This document shows positions 1 to 7,480 of a stretch of 64,000 bases of DNA, piece after piece (the stretch's first letter is position 1; the number at the start of each line of letters is the position of its first letter). A program made the translations under genes and the position numbers. The stretch comes from Onishia taeanensis. GTDB taxonomy: Bacteria; Pseudomonadota; Gammaproteobacteria; Pseudomonadales; Halomonadaceae. The notes below the pieces were generated by a model. That model was given only the letters and a program-made list of their open reading frames with translations, searched no databases and was not told where the DNA came from. The stretch covers positions 1 to 64,000 of the forward strand of contig NZ_QLSX01000008.1 of the NCBI RefSeq assembly GCF_003268885.1, in the 5' to 3' direction.

Positions 1-450
1 CCGTTCACCGCCCAGATAGGCGTCATCCAGCTCGATGCGTCCAGAGAGCTTTTCGCCCTGGTTGTGCTCATGCATGACCTGCAGCAGCTTGTGCTTGAGC
101 TTCCAGGCGGTGTTGTAGCTGACGCCGAGTTCCCGGGACAGCTGCAGCGCTGAGATGCCGCTCTTGCGCTGGGTCAGCAGATAGATGGCCAGAAACCAGG
201 TGGTTAATGGCAGGTGCGTGGCATGGAAGATGGTACCGGCGGTCAGCGAGGGTTGATGATGGCAGCGATGGCACTGGTAGAGCCCCCGCGACAGCTGGCA
301 GCCCGTGTTGTTGCCGCAGTCGGGGCACACGAACCCCCTAGGCCAGCGATGCTGGAAGAGGGCTGCCTGGCACTGCGCTTGGGTGCCGTACTGCTCGAGA
401 AATGCCGGCAGCGACAGGCCGGGCTGGAACTGGATAGGATTGCGTGCCAT
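1..450 (-). CDS. IS1595-family transposase, N-terminal part (runs off the window)
   Basis: This is the first 150 codons of a transposase continuing beyond base 1, so its C-terminal catalytic residues are not visible. The start is an ATG at 450 preceded by a strong AGAGGAGG ribosome site. An N-terminal zinc ribbon is seen (CPDCG, then CHRC about 18 residues later), followed by a helix-turn-helix-like segment (SALQLSRELGVSYNTAWKLK). Next comes IELDDAYLGGE, which matches the first acidic position of the ISXO2-like DDE domain found in IS1595 transposases. The reading frame is intact to the edge. It lies just downstream of the DGQHR gene in an AT-rich segment, consistent with a mobile region. The exact IS end between 451 and 512 could not be fixed. 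Confidence 0.85.
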   Translation of the reverse strand, partial: MARNPIQFQPGLSLPAFLEQYGTQAQCQAALFQHRWPRGFVCPDCGNNTGCQLSRGLYQCHRCHHQPSLTAGTIFHATHLPLTTWFLAIYLLTQRKSGISALQLSRELGVSYNTAWKLKHKLLQVMHEHNQGEKLSGRIELDDAYLGGER

Positions 451-512
451 GACGCGACCTCCTCTACTGGACATAACATCAGTATAGGAGAGCCTGGCGA
501 GATGGTGGCTGA

Positions 513-1685
513 TCAACATGAGTAATCAGGAAACTCTTTCAGAGTCCTATAAAGGGCAGCCTCGCCACTTGATCCTGGCTTATAATTTTCAGTCGTGAAA
601 TGATCGTCTTCAAGATTGATCTCCTCAAGAATACTCAAGAAATCCTCTTTCCTTGGCACCTCTTTTTCTAAGTATAAATAAGAATCCTTTAAAAGCCTCA
701 TCAATGCCATAAACCCGTTCGTCTTATTAAGCATCACACCTTTATGCTCAGACTCCCAAGCATCGGGCCATCTCTCCTTCACAGCCGAAAAGTAATTCCA
801 AATAATATCGGTAAGCTCAAAATCTTTCTTCTGAATCATGAAATCTCGAAAGATAAGCTTCTTCTCTTCGCGCCCTGACGCTGGAGGTATTGACTTCTTT
901 CTTATATAAAGATCTCTATCATATTGAGGGTTAGAGCTAACGTACTTCATCAGAGATTCTACAAAAGCAGCCTGCGTGATAGCACCAGGAATACTATGTG
1001 GTCCAGCAACACCTAAGCGCTTGATCCTATTTTCAAGGGGGCTACCGTCAGTGCTATTTAATGCTACCGCGATCTGGTGGCATAGCTTTTGTGGGCTTCG
1101 TGATTCAGCGAGCTCAAAAAGGTCGTAAAGAAGGCTTTTATTGATTTTTGTCTGAGCAATATTCACCGTTGAAAAAAGATATGCCTCCGAAGCGACATCA
1201 ATATCAACAAAAATAGATACATTGACTTCAAAAGCCTCTTCCCCCTTGTAACCTTGCAGACCAGCTATACGGTGCTGACCATCGATAACTTTGGCGATTT
1301 TGTGAAGAGGAATGTCCACATCACCTTCTTCGTCAGTTTCACGATGGTAAGGCTCAAGAACAAGAACGTTTTTATCTTCATCAAAAAAAGCACACCGAGA
1401 GTCTACGGAAATAATAACAGCTGTTGGAAAGCATGCATCAGCAGTATTTACATAATCAGCAATCTCTTTACTTCTTTTCTTACTAAGAGGGCGCTGAATA
1501 CCCAAATAGCTTTCAAAGCCACGCTCGCCTTCAATCCTTCTTACGTCAGTGTGAGTTATCTCTATTAAATCATTTGAATCTATGGCGCCGACAAAAAATT
1601 GCCCTAAAGGCTGACTGACAGGAACACAATTTAATTCGACGCGACCTTCGGCTCTAGCCGTGGGAAACTCCTTTTGAGAAAACAT
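513..1685 (-). CDS. DGQHR-domain protein (DndB-like family)
   Basis: A 390-residue protein with the motif DGQHR at residues 135-139 inside KVIDGQHRIAGLQGY. This is the hallmark of the DGQHR domain known from DndB, the regulator of DNA phosphorothioation, and from many orphan relatives in mobile DNA. The flanking NIAQTKINKSLLYDLFEL is also typical of the family. The gene is preceded by GGGAAGAGGA and its ATG lies two bases after the stop of the upstream membrane-protein gene, so the two are co-transcribed and probably translationally coupled. Base composition is clearly AT-rich compared with the housekeeping genes that follow. No dndACDE genes are visible. A DNA-binding or defence role is an inference; the substrate is unknown. 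Confidence 0.75.
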   Translation of the reverse strand: MFSQKEFPTARAEGRVELNCVPVSQPLGQFFVGAIDSNDLIEITHTDVRRIEGERGFESYLGIQRPLSKKRSKEIADYVNTADACFPTAVIISVDSRCAFFDEDKNVLVLEPYHRETDEEGDVDIPLHKIAKVIDGQHRIAGLQGYKGEEAFEVNVSIFVDIDVASEAYLFSTVNIAQTKINKSLLYDLFELAESRSPQKLCHQIAVALNSTDGSPLENRIKRLGVAGPHSIPGAITQAAFVESLMKYVSSNPQYDRDLYIRKKSIPPASGREEKKLIFRDFMIQKKDFELTDIIWNYFSAVKERWPDAWESEHKGVMLNKTNGFMALMRLLKDSYLYLEKEVPRKEDFLSILEEINLEDDHFTTENYKPGSSGEAALYRTLKEFPDYSC

Positions 1686-1687
1686 AC

Positions 1688-2263
1688 TTATCCTCTTCCC
1701 TTCACATGGGCCGCATAGCTATTTGCGTACTCTTTATTTTGATCGGACATCACTTCACCCGGATCTTTTTTCTGAGTATTATTATAGTAAATAACACCAA
1801 AAAGCATGACACATGAAACAACCACAGAGATCCATGACGAATGCATCAAAATACTTGTATCAGTGCTACCCGGAGACTTGACGCTAATATACAAAAGCCC
1901 CCACCAAGCACAAAAAGAGAACAAAGAAATCTGAATAATCCCTTTGAATTTTATAGGAGGATCACCGACCACCGAGTATGCTACAGGCCCCAACAGGGCT
2001 ATAGAGGCAATCAACACCTCTCCATCAGAAAAGTTGGCATAGAGCGCATCATGAAGCGTCGTTGATTCATTAAAAGTTAGCCATAAAACACTCAGGCCGA
2101 TTGATGCAAAGGCAAACAGCGCCGTGATCAAGAATTCGAAAAAGCTTGATGCTACCCTCTTCCTAAGAGCTCGCTTTACGTCAAAAAGGCTCATGCCATT
2201 ATCACACCCATTTGCCAATATTTGAGACCAAAAACATGCCCGAATCTCCTGCGTAAAATGCAT
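1688..2263 (-). CDS. Four-helix membrane protein of unknown function, paired with the DGQHR gene
   Basis: A 191-residue protein with a basic N-terminal segment (KRALRKR) and four hydrophobic stretches at about residues 40-65, 84-103, 109-128 and 145-165. A charged cytoplasmic-looking tail (NNTQKKDPGEVMSDQNKEY) follows. I do not recognise the family. It is the first gene of a two-gene operon; its stop lies two bases before the ATG of the DGQHR gene. The start is uncertain: the ATG at 2263 has no good ribosome site, and an internal ATG at residue 24 (MSLFDVKR) would keep all four helices. The gene is AT-rich like its partner. A membrane effector role is possible but only inferred from the pairing. 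Confidence 0.6.
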   Translation of the reverse strand: MHFTQEIRACFWSQILANGCDNGMSLFDVKRALRKRVASSFFEFLITALFAFASIGLSVLWLTFNESTTLHDALYANFSDGEVLIASIALLGPVAYSVVGDPPIKFKGIIQISLFSFCAWWGLLYISVKSPGSTDTSILMHSSWISVVVSCVMLFGVIYYNNTQKKDPGEVMSDQNKEYANSYAAHVKGRG

Positions 2264-2313
2264 TTAATTAATTTTAATCAACTAACCTGCCCAATCCGAA
2301 TCTCACATCGCCC

Positions 2314-2508
2314 CTAGGTATCCAGGTTTTTCATGTCCTGCGGCTTGATCAACTCCTTCTCGCAGCGCTGGTTGTCGCTAATCAGCAGCCAAGCGCCGCC
2401 GCCGACACGCCGCTGCACGCGCATACTGTGCCGCTCACCTAGCGTGGCCCCCTTCCGGCTGTACTCACCAACTCCCAGCCGCTTTTGGAGGACTAACGTC
2501 GTACTCAT
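2314..2508 (-). CDS. Small hypothetical protein, 64 residues
   Basis: The ATG is preceded by GAGG at a good distance (TGAGGTCATA before the start), which is the main reason for calling it. The product is basic and soluble-looking, with a central stretch GERHSMRVQRRVGGGAWLLI and no membrane segment. I do not recognise a domain. It stands upstream of the membrane/DGQHR pair in the same direction, separated from it by about 50 bases, and could belong to the same transcript. Its base composition is higher in GC than that pair, so it may have a different origin. Confidence 0.4.
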   Translation of the reverse strand: MSTTLVLQKRLGVGEYSRKGATLGERHSMRVQRRVGGGAWLLISDNQRCEKELIKPQDMKNLDT

Positions 2509-2809
2509 TATGACCTCAGCTTTGGCGTGGTCACAGCGTTCAGAATGCTCATCAAGTTCGCCCCCATGATTGGTATTACATCAGGTTGACAGTATCGAAA
2601 GCCAAGGCGGCTGTCATTACCGAATCAGGTAAAAGCAAACCTCGACGGAAATGGTATACGGGAAGAGAAGCGCTCAGGAAATGCAGGTAATTGGAAGACG
2701 TTCAGGAATGAACTGAGAAAAGACGACCCAAAGGTGTGGCTCAAAGTGTAGGTCAAAAAGATACAGAAAAAGAAAAAGCCGCTGAAATCAGCGGCTTTCT
2801 CGATATTCG
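2509..2809. other. Gene-poor stretch beside tRNA-Ser, possible gene remnant
   Basis: No intact gene is evident. On the plus strand two overlapping frames look codon-like for about 35 and 20 residues (one containing KPRRKWYTGREALRK, the next NWKTFRNELRKDDPKVW before a stop near 2750), as if a gene tail had been frameshifted. I could not identify it. The tRNA-Ser terminator occupies the right end. Confidence 0.3.
2771..2800 (-). terminator. Rho-independent terminator of tRNA-Ser
   Basis: On the minus strand AAAGCCGCTGA and TCAGCGGCTTT form an 11-bp perfect stem with a two-base loop, followed by a T-rich run. It lies about ten bases after the tRNA 3' end. Confidence 0.85.
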
Positions 2810-2897
2810 TGGCGGAGGGGGAGGGATTCGAACCCTCGAAGCCTTTCGACTTACACACTTTCCAGGCGTGCTCCTTCGACCACTCGGACACCCCTCC
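2810..2897 (-). tRNA. tRNA-Ser (GGA anticodon)
   Basis: Minus-strand cloverleaf of 88 nt including encoded CCA. The acceptor arms are GGAGGGG and CCCCTCC with discriminator G. The anticodon loop CTGGAAA gives GGA. The long variable arm expected for tRNA-Ser lies between the anticodon and T arms, and the T loop TTCGAAT is present. A promoter with near-consensus boxes lies about 55-80 bases upstream and a hairpin terminator downstream, so it is a single-gene transcript. It marks the boundary between the AT-rich accessory segment and the housekeeping DNA. Confidence 0.95.
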
Positions 2898-2950
2898 GCA
2901 ATTTTTAGCTCTGCCGTGGGGGCTGCGCCTTCCGCGTCAGAACGGCGCAT

Positions 2951-2979
2951 ACTATATCGAGATCAGGCGGCGATTGCAA
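2951..2979 (-). promoter_or_regulatory. Promoter of tRNA-Ser
   Basis: Minus-strand TTGCAA (2979-2974), 17-base spacer, TATAGT (2956-2951), then a GC-rich GCGCC discriminator as is usual for stable-RNA promoters under stringent control. Confidence 0.75.
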
Positions 2980-3006
2980 GCCGGGCGCGAAATTTTCCCA
3001 ATATCT

Positions 3007-3489
3007 TCAGGGCAATACCGCATAGTCGCCGCGAGCGGTAAGGCACAGAGTGTCGTCGCAGTAGAGCTCTTGAACTAGCGCGATGCGTCCCTTGCCACGG
3101 CTGGCGAGGCGGTCGGCCAGGGTCACCTGCCCTTCCCGGTCTTCCGGGCGGCACAGGATGCGGTAGTCGCCGCTCACCGGCGCCTTGAAGCGCTGGCTGG
3201 CGTCGGCGACCACCACGTTTTGCTCGCGACCCCGGGAGCGCAGCCAGAGCGTGACCCAACTCCAACCGATCAGGGTGGTCTGGGCGGCCAGCGAGCCGCC
3301 AAAGCCGGTGCCCTTGTCGTTGAGGTTGGGCGCAAGCGACAGCGACCACACCAGTGTGTCGTCCTGCCAGTGCATATCCTGAATGCCCAACTGCGACACC
3401 AGCGGAATAGCCGCCTCTAGCCAGTCCCGAAAGGCGCTCAGGTCATCGCCCTGCCCGGCCGCAGGCAGCGGCAGACGCGGATGCAGCAC
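3007..3489 (-). CDS. YiiD C-terminal-domain type putative thioesterase
   Basis: About 160 residues resembling the hotdog-fold thioesterase domain found at the C-terminus of E. coli YiiD. The characteristic part is LNDKGTGFGGSLAAQTTLIGW, with the glycine-rich helix start typical of hotdog thioesterases. No acetyltransferase domain is attached, unlike in YiiD itself. The GTG at 3489 is chosen because GAGG precedes it by five bases; a GTG at 3504 would add five residues. It follows the nitroreductase gene by a few bases and is probably co-transcribed with it. The substrate is unknown. Confidence 0.75.
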   Translation of the reverse strand: MLHPRLPLPAAGQGDDLSAFRDWLEAAIPLVSQLGIQDMHWQDDTLVWSLSLAPNLNDKGTGFGGSLAAQTTLIGWSWVTLWLRSRGREQNVVVADASQRFKAPVSGDYRILCRPEDREGQVTLADRLASRGKGRIALVQELYCDDTLCLTARGDYAVLP

Positions 3490-3507
3490 ACCCACCTCAC
3501 GCACGGC

Positions 3508-4068
3508 TCAGGTCCAGCGCTCGACGAAGTCGGCCGGGTCGCGCTCCGGCAGCGGCTTGTGGCGCCCGCCCATCTGCCCCAGGTACAGGAAAGCCACCAG
3601 CTCGTCGTGCTCGCCAAGCCCCAGGCCCTTCTTCACCGTGGGGTCGAAGGCGTAGTGGCCGGTGCGCCACATCGCGCCTAGCCCCAGCGCCTGGGCCGCT
3701 AGCAGCATGCCATGGGCGGCGCAGCCGGCAGAAAGCGACTGCTCGAGGGGCGGCACCTTGGGCTGGTCCGGCGTGATCTTGGCAACCACGGCGATGATCA
3801 TCGGCGCCCGCAGCGGTTTCTTGCGCGCGGCGTTCAGGGCGGCATCGTCGATATGCGGGTTGTTGTGGAACTCGGCCTCGGCGAATAGCTCGCCTAGGCG
3901 GGTAAGCCCCTCACCCGAGAACTCGATAAACCGCCAAGGAGTGAGCTCCTTGTGATCCGGTGCGCGCAGGGCGGCGCGGTAGATGGCATCCAGCTGGTCG
4001 GCGTCGGGGGCCGGGCTGCACAACTTGCCCATGGAGCTGCGTTCATGCAGCAGCGTCATTGCATCCAT
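3508..4068 (-). CDS. Nitroreductase family protein, YdjA-like
   Basis: A 186-residue single-domain flavoenzyme of the small YdjA-type nitroreductase group, which use FMN and NAD(P)H. Family features are the early PDHKELTPWRFI (substrate/FMN loop), the middle segment SAGCAAHGMLLAAQALGLGAMWRTG and the C-terminal FLYLGQ. The length equals that of E. coli YdjA (183 residues). AAGGAG lies seven bases before the ATG at 4068. The thioesterase-like gene follows immediately. The physiological substrate of this group is not established. Confidence 0.85.
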   Translation of the reverse strand: MDAMTLLHERSSMGKLCSPAPDADQLDAIYRAALRAPDHKELTPWRFIEFSGEGLTRLGELFAEAEFHNNPHIDDAALNAARKKPLRAPMIIAVVAKITPDQPKVPPLEQSLSAGCAAHGMLLAAQALGLGAMWRTGHYAFDPTVKKGLGLGEHDELVAFLYLGQMGGRHKPLPERDPADFVERWT

Positions 4069-4155
4069 CCGGGTCTCCTTGCAGCAATGGGGTGGCGGGC
4101 CGTTTAAAGCGTGAAGCCCGCCTAAAAGCGTCTAGCGTGACTGTACGCCAGATGG

Positions 4156-4992
4156 CTACTGGCGCGCTAGGCGCAGCGGCTCGGGCGGGCGCTCGCCAGG
4201 CGTTGCCCGCCAGGGGCTGATATCCAGCCCACCGCGACGCACGTAGCGGGCCAGCACCAGAAGCCGCTCGGGGCGGGCACGGGCCATCAGGTCGGTGAAG
4301 ATATGCTCAACGCAGTGCTCGTGGAAGTCCTGGTGCTGACGATAGGACACCAGATACTTCAGCAGCCCTTCGCGATCGATCTGCGGGCCGCGATAGCGAA
4401 TCAGCACGCTGCCCCAGTCGGGCTGACCGGTAACCGGACAGTTGGACTTGAGCAGGTGCGAGTGCAGGGTTTCTTCAACGACCTCTTCACCCACGCTGAG
4501 CAGCGCGGGATCGGGCGTATAGGCATCGATCTCGACATCGAGATCGTCGATGCACTCGCCGGGTAGGCGCTGGGTAGCCAGGGCCTGATCATCGACGCCG
4601 AACAGTTCGACCGAGACCGGCGCCCCGGCAGCGGCGGCAAGGTCCTGTTCCAGCGTGGCACTCACCTCCGCGCGAGAGGCAAAGCGCGTCTGGTTGTAGC
4701 TGTTCAGGTACAGCTTCCAAGACTTCGACTCGATCAAATTCGGCGATTCGGCGGGCAGCCGAAAACGGGCCACCGCGACCACCGGCTTGCCACGCGGCGT
4801 CAGCCAGGAGACCTCGAAGGCGTGCCACTCATCTTCGCCGACGAACGGCAGGGCATCATTGGTGATGCCCAGCGGCGCCCGGTTGGCGGCCCGAGGAATG
4901 GGATACAGCAGCGCCGGATCATAGTGTTCCGGGTAAGCCGACTCGCGCCCCAGCGGGGCCTCGGCAAGCGTTTCTGGACGGTCGTGAGTCAT
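4156..4992 (-). CDS. queF: NADPH-dependent 7-cyano-7-deazaguanine reductase
   Basis: Reduces preQ0 to preQ1 in queuosine biosynthesis, using NADPH. The 278-residue product is of the long, two-domain QueF type found in E. coli (282). Seen are the family signature ESKSWKLYLNSYNQTRF in the N-terminal half, the covalent catalytic cysteine in LKSNCPVTGQPDWG, and the conserved Glu/His of HEHCVEHIFTDL near the C-terminus. The ATG at 4992 has AGGGG upstream and starts two bases after the stop of the ABC permease, so queF is the third gene of the yadG-yadH-queF operon. No other queuosine gene is nearby. Confidence 0.95.
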   Translation of the reverse strand: MTHDRPETLAEAPLGRESAYPEHYDPALLYPIPRAANRAPLGITNDALPFVGEDEWHAFEVSWLTPRGKPVVAVARFRLPAESPNLIESKSWKLYLNSYNQTRFASRAEVSATLEQDLAAAAGAPVSVELFGVDDQALATQRLPGECIDDLDVEIDAYTPDPALLSVGEEVVEETLHSHLLKSNCPVTGQPDWGSVLIRYRGPQIDREGLLKYLVSYRQHQDFHEHCVEHIFTDLMARARPERLLVLARYVRRGGLDISPWRATPGERPPEPLRLARQ

Positions 4993-4994
4993 GA

Positions 4995-5768
4995 TCAGCC
5001 CCTGATGCCCTTGCCGCGCTCCAGCATCCATAGCGCGATGGCAAACAGCACCGTAATGAAGCCACCGATGGCGGCCAACGCCCAGCCCACCGGAATATCG
5101 GAGACACCCAGGAAGCCGTAGCGGAAGACATTGACCATGTAGAGGATGGGGTTAAGCATCGATACGCCCTGCCAGAAATCAGGCAGCAGCGAGATCGAGT
5201 AGAACACCCCGCCCAGGTAGGTCAGCGGCGTCAGAATGAAGGTCGGCACGATGGAGATATCATCGAACTTCTTGCCGAGCAATGCGTTGATAAAGCCACC
5301 GGTGGCGAACAGCGCCGCCGTCAGCACCACGACCCCAATGGTCAGTAGTGGATGCGCCACATCGATACGGGTAAAGAACAGCGACACCCCGGTGACGATG
5401 ATGCCCACGCCCAGGCCGCGCGCCATGCCACCCAGGATGAAGCCCGCCAGTATCACCCAGTTGGGCATCGGCGAGACCATCATTTCCTCGATCGAGCGCT
5501 GAAACTTGTTCGAGAAGAAGCTCGAGGCCACGTTCGAGTAGCTGTTGGTGATCACCGCCATCATGATCAGGCCGGGCACGATGAAGTCCATGTAATCGTA
5601 GCCGTCCATCGCGCCGATCCGCGACCCGATAAGGTTGCCGAAGATGATGAAGTACATGGTCATGGTGATAGACGGCGGCAGCAGCGTCTGCGGCCAGATA
5701 CGGGTAAAGCGACGCACTTCCTTGCCGACCAGGGTCCATAGCGCCACGGCTATCTGCATTGGATTCAT
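4995..5768 (-). CDS. yadH: ABC-2 type transporter permease, YadH-like
   Basis: A 257-residue inner-membrane permease with about six hydrophobic segments. It matches the ABC-2 family (DFIVPGLIMMAVITNSYSNVASSFFSNKFQRSIEEMMVSPMP is the conserved central part) and the length of E. coli YadH (256). Its ATG overlaps the stop of the ATPase gene by four bases (ATGA), so the two are translationally coupled and form one exporter. Two bases separate it from queF downstream. The transported substrate of YadGH is not known. Confidence 0.9.
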   Translation of the reverse strand: MNPMQIAVALWTLVGKEVRRFTRIWPQTLLPPSITMTMYFIIFGNLIGSRIGAMDGYDYMDFIVPGLIMMAVITNSYSNVASSFFSNKFQRSIEEMMVSPMPNWVILAGFILGGMARGLGVGIIVTGVSLFFTRIDVAHPLLTIGVVVLTAALFATGGFINALLGKKFDDISIVPTFILTPLTYLGGVFYSISLLPDFWQGVSMLNPILYMVNVFRYGFLGVSDIPVGWALAAIGGFITVLFAIALWMLERGKGIRG

Positions 5769-6703
5769 TTCGCGGCCTCCGCGTTGGACTCTTCCACCAT
5801 CGAGACAAACATTTCTTCCAGCCGGTTAGCCCGGTTGCGCATCGACACCACGGTCAGCCCCTGCTCGGAAAGCTGGCTGAACAAATCGTTGAGGCGCTGA
5901 CCGCGCTTGACCGACACCGCCAGTTGGCTTGAGTCGACTTTCTCGATCTGGAAGTCGTCAAGGGTCGGCACCTCGCTTACCTGCTCGGCCAGGTCGAGCA
6001 GGAAGGTCTCGGTATTCAGCTGACCGAGCAGCTCACGCACGCTGGTGTTCTTAACGATCTCGCCGTGATTGATGATCGCAATGTTGCGACACAGGCTCTC
6101 GGCTTCCTCGAGATAGTGCGTGGTAAGGATGATCGTGGTGCCCTCCTCACGGTTGATGCGGCGCATGTAATCCCACATCGAACGGCGCAACTCGATGTCG
6201 ACCCCGGCGGTGGGCTCATCGAGGATCAACAGCTTGGGGCGGTGAATCAGGGCGCGGGCGATCATCAGGCGACGCTTCATGCCACCGGAGAGTGCGCGCG
6301 CGCTGCCGTCGCGCTTATCCCAAAGCCCCAGATCCTTGAGCAGCTCTGCGGCGCGAGGCTTGGCCTCGCGATGCGACATGCCGTAGTAGCCGGCCTGAGC
6401 GAGGATGATGTCCTCGACCTTCTCGAACTGGTTGAAGTTGAACTCCTGGGGCACCACGCCGAGGTTGTTCTTGGCCCGAGCGAAGTCCTTGTCGATATCG
6501 ATGCCGAACACCGACACCTTGCCGGCGGTTTTTTGCACCAGCGAGCAGACCACCCCGAGGGTGGTGGACTTGCCGGCCCCGTTAGGGCCCAGTAACGCGA
6601 AGAAGTCACCCTGCTGGACATCGAGATCGATGCCTTTCAAGGCATGAAAGCCGTTGCCGTAAACCTTGGTCAGGCCACGGATGGACAGCGCCGGTTCAGC
6701 CAT
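5765..6703 (-). CDS. yadG: ABC transporter ATP-binding protein, YadG-like
   Basis: A 312-residue cytoplasmic ATPase that powers the YadH permease. It has Walker A GPNGAGKST, the Q-loop region VVPQEFNFN, signature LSGGMKRRLMIARAL, Walker B LLILDEPTAGVD and switch histidine TTHYLEE. The C-terminal 80 residues form the regulatory extension usual for this exporter type. It is the first gene of the operon, and a candidate promoter lies about 40-65 bases upstream. Length and gene order (yadG then yadH) match E. coli. Confidence 0.92.
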   Translation of the reverse strand: MAEPALSIRGLTKVYGNGFHALKGIDLDVQQGDFFALLGPNGAGKSTTLGVVCSLVQKTAGKVSVFGIDIDKDFARAKNNLGVVPQEFNFNQFEKVEDIILAQAGYYGMSHREAKPRAAELLKDLGLWDKRDGSARALSGGMKRRLMIARALIHRPKLLILDEPTAGVDIELRRSMWDYMRRINREEGTTIILTTHYLEEAESLCRNIAIINHGEIVKNTSVRELLGQLNTETFLLDLAEQVSEVPTLDDFQIEKVDSSQLAVSVKRGQRLNDLFSQLSEQGLTVVSMRNRANRLEEMFVSMVEESNAEAAK

Positions 6704-6741
6704 CAGGACACCTGTGAGATGGTTAAAAAATTAGGACACTA

Positions 6742-6769
6742 AGGATAGGGGCGAGTGCTCAGAATTCAA
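6742..6769 (-). promoter_or_regulatory. Candidate promoter of yadG-yadH-queF
   Basis: Minus-strand TTGAAT, 16-base spacer, TATCCT, ending about 40 bases before the yadG start. Each box matches four of six consensus bases, so this is only a candidate. Confidence 0.3.
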
Positions 6770-6897
6770 TGCCGGGGACGGAACTGAGGCGCAAACACGC
6801 GAAAAAACAGTGGAAAAACGGATGTTAGACTTGCTAAGGACGTGTAGCCAGGGATGGCCGGGGAGTCACGATTGAGCAAAGCAAATGGGGAGACGAT

Positions 6898-6972
6898 TGG
6901 AGCGGAAAAGGAGATTCGAACTCCCGACCCTCGCCTTGGCAAGGCGATGCTCTACCACTGAGCTATTTCCGC
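6898..6972 (-). tRNA. tRNA-Gly (GCC), third copy in the transcript
   Basis: Minus-strand cloverleaf, 75 nt with encoded CCA. Acceptor arms GCGGAAA/TTTCCGC, discriminator T, anticodon loop TTGCCAA giving GCC, T loop TTCGAAT. It is the last gene of the six-tRNA array and is identical in acceptor stem to the copy at 7267. Confidence 0.95.
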
Positions 6973-6993
6973 TTATCGATGTGCGTTGTGAAG

Positions 6994-7069
6994 TGGCGTC
7001 CCATAGGGGGTTCGAACCCCTGTCACTGCCGTGAAAGGGCAGTGTCCTGGACCACTAGACGAATGGGAC
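6994..7069 (-). tRNA. tRNA-Glu (TTC), third copy in the transcript
   Basis: Minus-strand cloverleaf, 76 nt with encoded CCA. It starts GTCCCATTCGTCTAG, has the anticodon loop CTTTCAC giving TTC, and ends with discriminator G and CCA. It appears identical to the other two tRNA-Glu genes. Confidence 0.95.
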
Positions 7070-7072
7070 GCA

Positions 7073-7147
7073 TGGAGCGGGAAAGGAGATTCGAACTCCC
7101 GACCCTCGCCTTGGCAAGGCGATGCTCTACCACTGAGCTATTCCCGC
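7073..7147 (-). tRNA. tRNA-Gly (GCC), second copy, with a compensated acceptor change
   Basis: As the other tRNA-Gly genes except that the fifth acceptor pair is G-C instead of A-U (GCGGGAA/TTCCCGC). Both strands of the stem changed together, so the molecule should stay functional. Confidence 0.95.
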
Positions 7148-7187
7148 TTATCTCACAAACGCTGTGCTGCTTGTTGAATGACCGAAG

Positions 7188-7263
7188 TGGCGTCCCATAG
7201 GGGGTTCGAACCCCTGTCACTGCCGTGAAAGGGCAGTGTCCTGGACCACTAGACGAATGGGAC
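7188..7263 (-). tRNA. tRNA-Glu (TTC), second copy in the transcript
   Basis: Same 76-nt tRNA-Glu as its neighbours, with anticodon loop CTTTCAC and encoded CCA. The spacer to the following tRNA-Gly is about 40 bases, longer than the few bases separating the tRNA-Gly at 7267 from it. Confidence 0.95.
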
Positions 7264-7266
7264 GCA

Positions 7267-7341
7267 TGGAGCGGAAAAGGAGATTCGAACTCCCGACCCT
7301 CGCCTTGGCAAGGCGATGCTCTACCACTGAGCTATTTCCGC
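7267..7341 (-). tRNA. tRNA-Gly (GCC), first copy in the transcript
   Basis: Minus-strand 75-nt tRNA-Gly with acceptor arms GCGGAAA/TTTCCGC, anticodon GCC and encoded CCA. Confidence 0.95.
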
Positions 7342-7376
7342 ATTTACTTCCCGGTCATCCGGCATCTTATAGAGGA

Positions 7377-7452
7377 TGGCGTCCCATAGGGGGTTCGAAC
7401 CCCTGTCACTGCCGTGAAAGGGCAGTGTCCTGGACCACTAGACGAATGGGAC
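7377..7452 (-). tRNA. tRNA-Glu (TTC), first copy in the transcript
   Basis: Minus-strand 76-nt tRNA-Glu with anticodon TTC. It is the promoter-proximal member of the array; a near-consensus promoter begins about 30 bases upstream. Confidence 0.95.
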
Positions 7453-7480
7453 GTGGCCAGACCTCTTTAAGATGGCGCGT

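Noticed and set aside
2625-2891. Minus-strand open frame covering tRNA-Ser, with MSEWSKEHAWKVCKSKGFEGS
   Set aside because: This is the familiar translation of a tRNA-Ser gene and not a protein.
6898-7341. tRNA-Gly copies first read as having anticodon GGC (Ala)
   Set aside because: Careful reverse complementing gives the loop TTGCCAA, hence GCC. The discriminator T and the stem also fit tRNA-Gly.
6898-7452. Regular repeats suggestive of a CRISPR array
   Set aside because: The repeats are tRNA genes of 75-76 bases with cloverleaf structure. No CRISPR-type short repeats with unique spacers or cas genes were seen anywhere in the window.
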